Shown in pieces: positions 8,573 through 15,133 of a stretch of 64,000 nt of DNA. The notes beneath the pieces were generated by a model. That model was not told the origin of the DNA. It saw only the letters and a list, made by a program, of their open reading frames with translations, and searched no databases. Numbering within the stretch: position 1 is the first letter of the stretch; the number at the start of each line of letters is the position of its first letter. Location of the stretch: contig NZ_KQ948152.1 in assembly GCF_001513955.1 (NCBI RefSeq), positions 124,001 to 188,000 on the forward strand, in the 5' to 3' direction. The position numbers and the translations under genes were made by a program. The DNA comes from Streptomyces pseudovenezuelae. GTDB lineage: Bacteria; Actinomycetota; Actinomycetes; Streptomycetales; Streptomycetaceae.

Positions 8573-8591
8573 AAACTAGCAGTGCTAATTT
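8573..8591. promoter_or_regulatory. Predicted TetR operator A, copy 2
   Basis: AAACTA-N7-TAATTT lies in the divergent spacer between the TetR and acyl-CoA dehydrogenase genes. Its symmetry extends by one further base pair on each side (T and A). It shares both arms and the seven-base centre length with 2133-2151. Confidence 0.6.
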
Positions 8592-8621
8592 AATGGTGCG
8601 GTTCTCGAGTGAGGTGATCCC

Positions 8622-9776
8622 GTGGTCGACCTGGGGCTGAGTGAGGAGCAGGCTGCCGTCCGGCAGCTGGCGCGGGACTTCGTGACCCGGGAGATCGCCC
8701 CTCATGTCGTCGCCTGGGACCGCGCCGAGGACGTCGACCGGTCGATCGTCAAGAAGCTCGGCGAGGTCGGCTTCCTGGGGCTGACGATCGACGAGGAGTA
8801 CGGCGGCTCGGGCGGCGACCATCTCGCCTACTGCCTGGTCACCGAGGAACTGGGGCGGGGCGACTCGTCGGTGCGCGGGATCGTGTCCGTCTCGCTCGGG
8901 CTCGTGGCCAAGACGGTCGCCGCGTGGGGGACCGAGGAGCAGAAGCGCCGCTGGCTGCCGGGACTCACCTCCGGCGCCCACGTCGGCTGCTTCGGCCTCA
9001 CCGAGCCCGGCACCGGCTCCGACGCGGGCAACCTCGCCACGCGCGCGGTGCGGGACGGCGACGACTACGTCATCGACGGCACCAAGATGTTCATCACGAA
9101 CGGCACCTGGGCCGATGTGGTGCTGCTGTTCGCCCGGTCGACGGACGCTCCCGGCCACAAGGGCGTCTCCGCCTTCCTCGTGCCGACGGACACCCCCGGC
9201 CTCACCCGCCGCACGATCCACGGCAAGCTCGGACTGCGCGGCCAGGCGACCGCCGAACTGGTCCTGGAGGGGGTCCGGGTGCCCGCCTCCGCGATGGTCG
9301 GCGAGGAGGGCAAGGGGTTCGCCGTCGCCATGTCCGCGCTGGCCAAGGGGCGGATGTCGGTGGCGGCGGGGTGTGTCGGCATAGCCCAGGCCGCCCTGGA
9401 CGCGGCTCTCCGGTACGCGGGCGAGCGTGAGCAGTTCGGCAAGCCGATCGCCGGGCACCAGCTGGTCCAGGAGCTCATCAGCGACATCGCCGTCGACGTG
9501 GACGCGGCCCGGCTGCTGACCTGGCGGGTGGCCGACCTGATCGACCGCGGTGAGCCCTTCGCCGTCGAGTCCTCCAAGGCCAAGCTGTTCGCCTCGGAAG
9601 CGGCCGTGCGCGCGGCGAACAACGCGTTGCAGGTGTTCGGCGGGTACGGCTACATCGACGAGTACCCGGTGGGCAAACTGCTGCGCGACGCGCGGGTGAT
9701 GACCCTCTACGAGGGCACGAGCCAGATCCAGAAGCTGGTGATCGGGCGGGCGTTGACGGGGGTCTCGGCGTTCTGA
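8622..9776 (+). CDS. Acyl-CoA dehydrogenase
   Basis: The product is 384 residues, normal for the family. The FAD-contact segment reads CFGLTEPGTGSDAG, and Glu364 in LYEGTSQIQ is the catalytic base. It removes two hydrogens from an acyl-CoA and passes electrons to ETF; short- or branched-chain substrates are typical of this length and motif set. The start is GTG 8622, with GAGGTGA seven bases upstream. Its promoter region contains operator A and diverges from the TetR gene, so repression relieved by a pathway acyl-CoA is likely. Confidence 0.92.
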   Translation: MVDLGLSEEQAAVRQLARDFVTREIAPHVVAWDRAEDVDRSIVKKLGEVGFLGLTIDEEYGGSGGDHLAYCLVTEELGRGDSSVRGIVSVSLGLVAKTVAAWGTEEQKRRWLPGLTSGAHVGCFGLTEPGTGSDAGNLATRAVRDGDDYVIDGTKMFITNGTWADVVLLFARSTDAPGHKGVSAFLVPTDTPGLTRRTIHGKLGLRGQATAELVLEGVRVPASAMVGEEGKGFAVAMSALAKGRMSVAAGCVGIAQAALDAALRYAGEREQFGKPIAGHQLVQELISDIAVDVDAARLLTWRVADLIDRGEPFAVESSKAKLFASEAAVRAANNALQVFGGYGYIDEYPVGKLLRDARVMTLYEGTSQIQKLVIGRALTGVSAF

Positions 9777-9835
9777 GTACCGTCTGAGTAGCTGAGCGGA
9801 TGTGGCGGGGGCCACGCCGGGCCGAGACTCTGGCC

Positions 9836-10123
9836 ATGAGCGACACACCGGTCAAACAGCAGAGCACGGCCGCCTTCTACGGTCAGGCCGTCGCCTCCTT
9901 CGCCGTGGCCATGGCCGCCACCGCCGTCGGCATCTTCCGCCTGGACGCCGACGCCTGGGTGCGCGGCTTCCTCGCGATCGCCGTCCTGTACCTGGTCACC
10001 TCCGCCTTCACCCTCGCCAAGGTCATCCGCGACCGGCAGGAGGCCGGCCAGATCGTCAGCCGGGTCGACCAGGCCCGCCTGGAAAAACTCCTCGCCGACC
10101 ACGACCCCTTCGAGAAGCTCTGA
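9836..10123 (+). CDS. YiaA/YiaB-family inner membrane protein
   Basis: The product is 95 residues. Two hydrophobic segments (about residues 16-35 and 43-60) are joined by a short polar turn, and the second runs into KVIRDRQEAG. That matches the YiaAB domain; the C-terminal tail is charged. Function is unknown. ATG 9836 (MSDTPVKQ) is the natural start although its ribosome site is weak. It follows the acyl-CoA dehydrogenase by 59 bases and may be read through from it. Confidence 0.75.
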   Translation: MSDTPVKQQSTAAFYGQAVASFAVAMAATAVGIFRLDADAWVRGFLAIAVLYLVTSAFTLAKVIRDRQEAGQIVSRVDQARLEKLLADHDPFEKL

Positions 10124-10948
10124 TCGGGGCGGCCGGGGGAGGGGCCACGACCTGGGTCCTGCCCCGGCTCGGTCCGGGGCTTCCGCCGAGTGCCGGGTGG
10201 CCGGGGGCTCACGTCGAGCGGCCGGCACCCGGTGACTCCCGGCGGCTCGCCCCGTCACGCGCCCGGACGCCGGCGGCTGGACCCGGCGTACGGCCTCGGT
10301 CCCGGGACGCGGTTTGAGTGGTCCTGCGCGGCCGACGGGCGAGCCCGGCCTCGGACCGCTCCGACACGGCGGGACGCGGGACGGCTCGTACCGGGCTTTG
10401 CCGTTCCGCCCCGCACGGCTCGGCGCCCGCACCGAACAGCCGCCCCTGACGCCCCGGCTGTTCCGACCCTCACCTTTCCTCACGTGCCGTTCCGGTGCGC
10501 GGCCGGTGTCCGCGTCGACGGGCTGCCCGGTAGGTGTTCTTACGTGTTGTCTCGCCCGCACGGCTCGGCGTCCGCACCGAACAGCCGCCCCTCACGCCCC
10601 CGGCTGTTCCGTTTCCGACCGCTCACCTTTCCTCGCGTGCCGTTCCGGTCCGCGGCCGGTGTCCGCGTCGACCGGCTGTCCGGTAGGCGTTCTTGCGTGC
10701 TGTCTCGCCCCCGCGGCTCGGCGCCCCGTGTCCTCCGCTCCGGCCCGCCGCAGGTGCTCGCAGCGAACGATCACCCCTCGCGCCTCCCCGCATGCCGTTC
10801 CGGTCGGCCGGCGTTCACATCGAGCTGCCCTGGGCGCCCCGTACCCTCCACTCCACCCCACCCCCCGGCGTCCCCGGTGCGAGCAGGCTAAGCGCTCGCT
10901 CAGGTTCGGCGGTATGGTGGGGGTTCTGACTGTGGAGAGGGGCGTGCG
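10124..10948. repeat. 825-bp spacer with 145-154 bp direct repeats
   Basis: No gene is supported here. A unit beginning CGCACGGCTCGGCG starts at 10412 and again at 10557, and a third truncated copy begins near 10711. Each full unit contains GAACAGCCGCCCCT, then CACCTTTCCTC, then CGGCCGGTGTCCGCGTCGAC and GGTAGG.GTTCTT. The copies differ by scattered substitutions and a small insertion. The promoter of the downstream TetR gene occupies the last 70 bases. Confidence 0.75.
10888..10903. promoter_or_regulatory. Predicted TetR operator B, copy 1
   Basis: CTAAGC-N4-GCTCAG lies 46 bases before the TetR gene 10949-11575. The same pattern with a perfect arm (CTAAGC-N4-GCTTAG) lies at 12068-12083 upstream of the facing MaoC-type gene. 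Confidence 0.5.
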
Positions 10949-11575
10949 ATGAGTACGGCGGAGGAGACGGCCGACGGCGAGATGTCGGCGTGGGGCGAGG
11001 TCACGCCCGACGCGGCGCGGCGGCTGCTCGTCGCCGCGGTGGAGGCGTTCGCCGAGCGCGGCTACCACGCCACCACGACCCGGGACATCGCGGGCCGGGC
11101 CGGGATGAGCCCCGCCGCGCTCTACATCCACTACAAGACCAAGGAAGAGCTGCTGCACCGCATCAGCCGGATCGGTCACGCGAAGGCGCTGGAGATCCTC
11201 CGGGTCGCGGCCCGCCGCGAGGGCACCGCGACCGAGCGGCTCGCGGACGCGGTGAGCTCCTTCGTGCGCTGGCACGCGGGCGGCCGTACCACCGCCCGGG
11301 TCGTCCAGTACGAACTGGACTCCCTCGGCCCCGACGCCCGCGCCGAGATCCTCGCCCTGCGCCGGCAGTGCGACGCCGAGGTGCGCGGGATCATCGAGGA
11401 CGGCGTGGCCTCCGGCGAGTTCGACGTCCTCGACGTGCGGGGCACGACCCTCGCCGTCATGTCGCTCTGCATCGACGTGGCCCGCTGGTTCAACGTCGAC
11501 GGCCCCTGGACGCCCGACGAGGTCGGCGCGCTCGACGCCGACCTCGTGCTGCGCATGGTGGGCGCGGCCAAGTGA
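10949..11575 (+). CDS. TetR-family regulator (regulator of operator B)
   Basis: The product is 208 residues. The N-terminal region has the TetR helix-turn-helix (TTTRDIAGRAGMSPAALYIH followed by YKTKEELL); the rest is helical, with the WHAGGR and LDSLGP elements common in fatty-acid-linked TetR proteins. ATG 10949 follows GGAGAGG. It is convergent with the MaoC-family hydratase, whose promoter carries the same inverted repeat. It probably represses itself and that gene. Confidence 0.85.
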   Translation: MSTAEETADGEMSAWGEVTPDAARRLLVAAVEAFAERGYHATTTRDIAGRAGMSPAALYIHYKTKEELLHRISRIGHAKALEILRVAARREGTATERLADAVSSFVRWHAGGRTTARVVQYELDSLGPDARAEILALRRQCDAEVRGIIEDGVASGEFDVLDVRGTTLAVMSLCIDVARWFNVDGPWTPDEVGALDADLVLRMVGAAK

Positions 11576-11579
11576 CGGG

Positions 11580-12041
11580 CTACAGGTAGTACCGGGACAC
11601 CGACTCCGCGACGCACACCGGCTTGTCCCCGCCCTCGCGTTCCACGCTGAAGGCGACGGTGACCTGGACGCCGCCCGCCACGTCGTCGACGCCGGCGATC
11701 TGCGCGGTGGCGCGCAGTCGGGAGCCCACGGGCACCGGCGCGGGGAAACGCACCTTGTTCGTCCCGTAGTTGACGCCCATCTTCACGCCCTCGACCTTGA
11801 TCAGCTGCGGTCCGAACAGCGGCAGCAGGGACAGGGTCAGATAGCCGTGCGCGATGGTGGTGCCGAAGGGCCCCGCGGCGGCCTTCTCCGGGTCGACGTG
11901 GATCCACTGGTGGTCACCGGTGGCGTCCGCGAACAGGTCGACGCGCTTCTGGTCGACCTCCAGCCAGTCGGTGTACCCCAGTTGCTCGCCCACCGCCGTC
12001 TTCAGGTCGTCGGCGCCCGTGAAGATCCTCGGCTCTGCCAT
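11580..12041 (-). CDS. MaoC-family (R)-hydratase/dehydratase
   Basis: The product is 153 residues in a single hot-dog fold. The hydratase-2 signature is present: DATGDHQWIHVD gives the catalytic Asp and His, followed by GTTIAHGYLTLSL. Such enzymes hydrate enoyl-CoA or dehydrate (3R)-hydroxyacyl thioesters; close actinobacterial relatives are the NodN/HtdZ type. ATG 12041 has AGGAGG upstream. The stop lies five bases from the convergent TetR stop. The operator B palindrome 27 bases upstream of the start indicates control by that TetR protein. Confidence 0.88.
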   Translation of the reverse strand: MAEPRIFTGADDLKTAVGEQLGYTDWLEVDQKRVDLFADATGDHQWIHVDPEKAAAGPFGTTIAHGYLTLSLLPLFGPQLIKVEGVKMGVNYGTNKVRFPAPVPVGSRLRATAQIAGVDDVAGGVQVTVAFSVEREGGDKPVCVAESVSRYYL

Positions 12042-12067
12042 GTCCCGGCCTCCTTGCCGCAAAATAT

Positions 12068-12083
12068 CTAAGCGACTGCTTAG
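12068..12083. promoter_or_regulatory. Predicted TetR operator B, copy 2
   Basis: CTAAGCGACTGCTTAG has perfect 6-bp arms in a locally AT-rich patch (AAAATATCTAAG) just before the MaoC gene. Read on the other strand it matches 10888-10903 at 13 of 16 positions. Confidence 0.55.
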
Positions 12084-12148
12084 CATGGTCGGCTGGGAAG
12101 CCCCTGTCAACGGACCGCGAGGGTGACGGCATGGGTAGGCTTCGAGGG

Positions 12149-12670
12149 GTGCCCCAGATTCCCGAGAAGATCCATGAACTCACGGTCGGCCAGCTCGCCG
12201 CCCGCAGCGGCGCCGCCGTCTCCGCCCTGCACTTCTACGAGTCCAAGGGCCTGATCAGCAGCCGCCGCACCACCGGCAACCAGCGCCGCTACTCCCGGGA
12301 CGCGCTGCGCCGGGTCGCGTTCGTCCGGGCCGCCCAACGCGTCGGCATCCCCCTGGCCACGATCCGCGAGGCCCTGTCCGAACTCCCCGAGGAGCGCACC
12401 CCCACCCGCGAGGACTGGGCCCGTCTCTCCGAGTCCTGGCGCTCCGAGCTCGACGAACGCATCCGGCAGTTGAACCGCCTCCGCGACCACCTCACCGACT
12501 GCATCGGCTGCGGCTGTCTGTCCCTGGACACCTGCGTCCTGTCCAACCCGGACGACGTCTTCGGCGAGAGGCTGACGGGGTCACGGCTGCTGGTGGAGCG
12601 GGCCGGAAACCGGCAGCGGAAGGGCCGCGGGGAGCCGGAGCGGAAGGGGGCGGCGGACGAGTGCCGCTGA
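12149..12670 (+). CDS. soxR: Redox-sensing MerR-family activator SoxR
   Basis: The product is 173 residues. A MerR winged helix (LTVGQLAARSGAAVSALHFY) is followed by a dimer helix and the [2Fe-2S] cluster motif CIGCGCLSLDTC, with Cys118, Cys121, Cys123 and Cys129. In Streptomyces SoxR responds to endogenous redox-active antibiotics and switches on a small set of oxidoreductase and export genes. GTG 12149 gives the N-terminus PQIPEKIHELTVG known in Streptomyces SoxR; ATG 12131 is six codons upstream. The C-terminal tail is basic. No clear SoxR box was found by eye in this window. Confidence 0.93.
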   Translation: MPQIPEKIHELTVGQLAARSGAAVSALHFYESKGLISSRRTTGNQRRYSRDALRRVAFVRAAQRVGIPLATIREALSELPEERTPTREDWARLSESWRSELDERIRQLNRLRDHLTDCIGCGCLSLDTCVLSNPDDVFGERLTGSRLLVERAGNRQRKGRGEPERKGAADECR

Positions 12671-12804
12671 GCCGTCCGCTCGGTGGCACCCGTCCCGCCC
12701 GGCGGTACCGTAATCCGCTGGTGCCTCCTCCGCAGGCCTGGTAGCGTCGCGATCTTCGGTCGGCGGCGACACCGCGGCTGGAGTCCTGACGGGATCAACT
12801 CCCC

Positions 12805-13539
12805 ATGACATCAACGGCCCTTGACGCGGCCCTCGCCGACATCGACACCGTCTTCAACGGCTTCGCCAGCCCCACCGAGACGGGCTGCGAGCGGTGTTAC
12901 CTCCCCGAGGAGACGGCGACTCTGCGGACGCCGTACACGCGGGTGCCCGCCGATCTGGTCAGCCGGTTCGTCTTCGAGGGTCCCGATCACTTCGAGGACC
13001 ACGCGGCGGTGATGCGCCGTCTCCTGCCGCAGACGGCGCACGCCATGGCCGACGGAAGTCTGGACGGCATCGGCTGGGAGGAGCACGGCCTGAGCAGGGT
13101 GGACTGGCGGGCCTGGCCGCCCGAGCAGGCGGCGGCCGTCGAGGCGTTCGTGCACGCCTGGTGGGACGACACGCTCACGACGCCGCAGCCGCCGTACCCC
13201 GTCCGCGAGGTGTTCGAGACCTGCGCCGCGATTCTGGACGACCTGGCGCCGCTTCTCGACCGCTTCCGGACCCAGCCGGTCGTCGAGGCGCATGTCGTAG
13301 CTTGCACGAGGGCCTGGATGTTCGACCTGATCACCGACGACTCGCCGTTCCGCTGGTGGTACCGCGGTGACGACGCCGCTCTGGTGACCGCCCTCCAGTC
13401 CTGGCTGGCGGCCCACGCGCCCGCCCCCCTCCGCGCCCAGGACGAGCCCGACCTGGCGACAAAGGCCGAACTCCTCGCCCTGCCCTACGACGACCGCTGG
13501 GACCACCCGATCTGGACGAGTGCCTCCGCCACCAACTGA
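12805..13539 (+). CDS. Conserved hypothetical protein
   Basis: The product is 244 residues, acidic, rich in Trp and Pro, with no signal peptide or membrane segment. A CERC pair near residue 27 is followed by YLPEETATLRTPYTRVP, and a repeated hydrophobic-helix pattern continues to the end (WDHPIWTS). I do not recognise the family. ATG 12805 lacks a ribosome site, so the start is uncertain. Its last 55 bases overlap the convergent BKACE-like gene, an unusually long coding overlap. Confidence 0.65.
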   Translation: MTSTALDAALADIDTVFNGFASPTETGCERCYLPEETATLRTPYTRVPADLVSRFVFEGPDHFEDHAAVMRRLLPQTAHAMADGSLDGIGWEEHGLSRVDWRAWPPEQAAAVEAFVHAWWDDTLTTPQPPYPVREVFETCAAILDDLAPLLDRFRTQPVVEAHVVACTRAWMFDLITDDSPFRWWYRGDDAALVTALQSWLAAHAPAPLRAQDEPDLATKAELLALPYDDRWDHPIWTSASATN

Positions 13540-14207
13540 GCGTTGGACAGAGCGGGTTGCCCCTCCGGCAGGAGGAGCGTGTCCTCCAGGCCGATCCGGG
13601 TCGCGAGGCCCAGCCGGCCGGCCAGGCGCAGCACCGGCCAGGCGCCCTCGTCCTCGCCGTGCAGCAGCACCGGGCGGCCGTGGGCCGTACCGAGCTCGGC
13701 GAGCAGCCTGCGCGCGGCGGCTTCCGGCGCCCGGGTGTCCGTCACCTCCGCGAGGACGCGCAGCACCTTCGGCCCGAGCGCGGACACCGCGAAGCGCTCG
13801 GCCCCGTCCGTGCCCGACCAGATGCCGGCCTCCACACCGACCCCCAGGTCGATCAGGGCGGCGGCGGTCTCCTCGGCGCCCGGCTCGTGCCAGTTCACCG
13901 AGGCGTGGTCGGGCAGCACGGTCCAGCTGCGGACTCGGGCCGCGCGGGCCGTATGGTCAGGCTCCGCCCAGGCGCCGGTCGTCACACCGACCGGGACCGA
14001 CACCCGCGCACGGATCGCCTCCAGGGTCGCCGCGACCACCCGCGGCGACAGACTGTCCCGCCCGCAAGGTGTCTTGGGGTGGACGTGGATGTCCGTGGCG
14101 CCCGCCGCGACGGCCTCGGCCGCCGCCTGCGCCAGGGACCCGGGCGTGAGCGGCACCACCGACCCGTCGGCGGCCCCGCGCGGGCCGTTGAGACACACCT
14201 GCACCAT
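13485..14207 (-). CDS. BKACE-family (DUF849) beta-keto acid cleavage enzyme
   Basis: The product is 240 residues, a little shorter than typical BKACE proteins. It begins VQVCLNGPRG and has DIHVHPK, the zinc-binding HxH element of the 3-keto-5-aminohexanoate cleavage family. The (beta/alpha)8 pattern continues with VGVTTGAW and RIGLEDTLLLP. Family members split beta-keto acids with acetyl-CoA to give acetoacetate and a new acyl-CoA; the substrate here is unknown. The gene is antisense over 55 bases to the end of the preceding hypothetical gene. It could share a transcript with the gene 14299-14901 upstream. Confidence 0.8.
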   Translation of the reverse strand: MVQVCLNGPRGAADGSVVPLTPGSLAQAAAEAVAAGATDIHVHPKTPCGRDSLSPRVVAATLEAIRARVSVPVGVTTGAWAEPDHTARAARVRSWTVLPDHASVNWHEPGAEETAAALIDLGVGVEAGIWSGTDGAERFAVSALGPKVLRVLAEVTDTRAPEAAARRLLAELGTAHGRPVLLHGEDEGAWPVLRLAGRLGLATRIGLEDTLLLPEGQPALSNAQLVAEALVQIGWSQRSS

Positions 14208-14298
14208 GCCTCGATGGTGCCAGGCGGCACCGACAGATCAACGCTGTCAGAACAGGGGGTGCGGCATCCCCGGCGCACCCCCGGCGCGCTCGTACGCT

Positions 14299-14901
14299 CT
14301 AGGCCGACATCAGCAACCGCCCGCGCCTGGCGTCCGCCAGGGCCTCGGGGGTGAGCACGGGCCGCGGCACCAGGATTCCGCAGTCCACGCAGACCGGACC
14401 GGTCGAGGGTTCGTGGTCCAGTTCGTACTTCCACACGAGCCGCTCCCCGTCGCACACCGGGCACACCGCGCCCGGCTCGCGCTCCAGCGCGGAGATCAGC
14501 CTGCGCAGGACCTCGGCCAGCGAGTCATCGGGGTGCACCCGGGGGTCGTCGCACCACGCGACTCCGAACCCGCCCCAGGTCAGCCGGTGCCAGTCGTCCA
14601 CACTGCCCGGCCTGCGCAACCCGTCGTGCTTCTCCTTCTTGCGCCGCTCGGCGAACTCGACCTCGTAGGCGAGCCAGACCGAACGCGCCTCCTCCAGTTC
14701 CTCCAGTGCGGCCACGAGCCGCGCTGGATCGGGGGAGCGGTCCTCGGGACCGAATCCCGCCCGGGAGCACAAGTGGTCCCAGGTCGCCCTGTGCCCGTAA
14801 GGGGCGAACCGCTCAAGGCACTTGCGCAGCGAGTAGCGCCGAAGCGCCAGATCGCACCGCGGATCCCGTACCTGTCTCGCCAGACTCCGGAAACCGGCCA
14901 T
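14299..14901 (-). CDS. Hypothetical protein with C-terminal zinc-ribbon-like cysteines
   Basis: The product is 200 residues with no signal or membrane segment. The first 120 residues are helical and basic. A possible metal site is built from CPVC near residue 147 and CVDC about 27 residues later. The ribosome site GGAGGTGCAGG is good for ATG 14901. Its role cannot be deduced. A cytosolic nucleic-acid or metal-binding role is only a possibility suggested by the paired cysteines. Confidence 0.65.
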   Translation of the reverse strand: MAGFRSLARQVRDPRCDLALRRYSLRKCLERFAPYGHRATWDHLCSRAGFGPEDRSPDPARLVAALEELEEARSVWLAYEVEFAERRKKEKHDGLRRPGSVDDWHRLTWGGFGVAWCDDPRVHPDDSLAEVLRRLISALEREPGAVCPVCDGERLVWKYELDHEPSTGPVCVDCGILVPRPVLTPEALADARRGRLLMSA

Positions 14902-15133
14902 CGCCCTGCACCTCCGTCACACCTGCACCTGTACTTCGGTCACTTCGGCGTCACCGCACGGACTTCCCGCGGCGTTGCCGAATAGACGTATCGACAAGCG
15001 ATTTGGCTCCATCCGATTTCCGATGCCCCCCATAAGCCCGGGAACCCCTGCCAAAACTTGACGCATGTTCATCTTCAATCCCGGGGATACCGGCGGTAAC
15101 GTCCGGCCACACCCCCCGTCGGTTGGAGCTGCC

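Noticed and set aside
7143..9848. A 901-codon minus-strand open frame covering three genes
   Set aside because: Only its last part (7143-7856) codes for a recognisable protein; the rest is antisense to the acyl-CoA dehydrogenase and out of frame with the TetR gene.
12671..12804. A SoxR box near soxR
   Set aside because: No CCTCAA/TTGAGG-type palindrome was found here; the only CCTCAAG seen lies in the tRNA-Leu gene.
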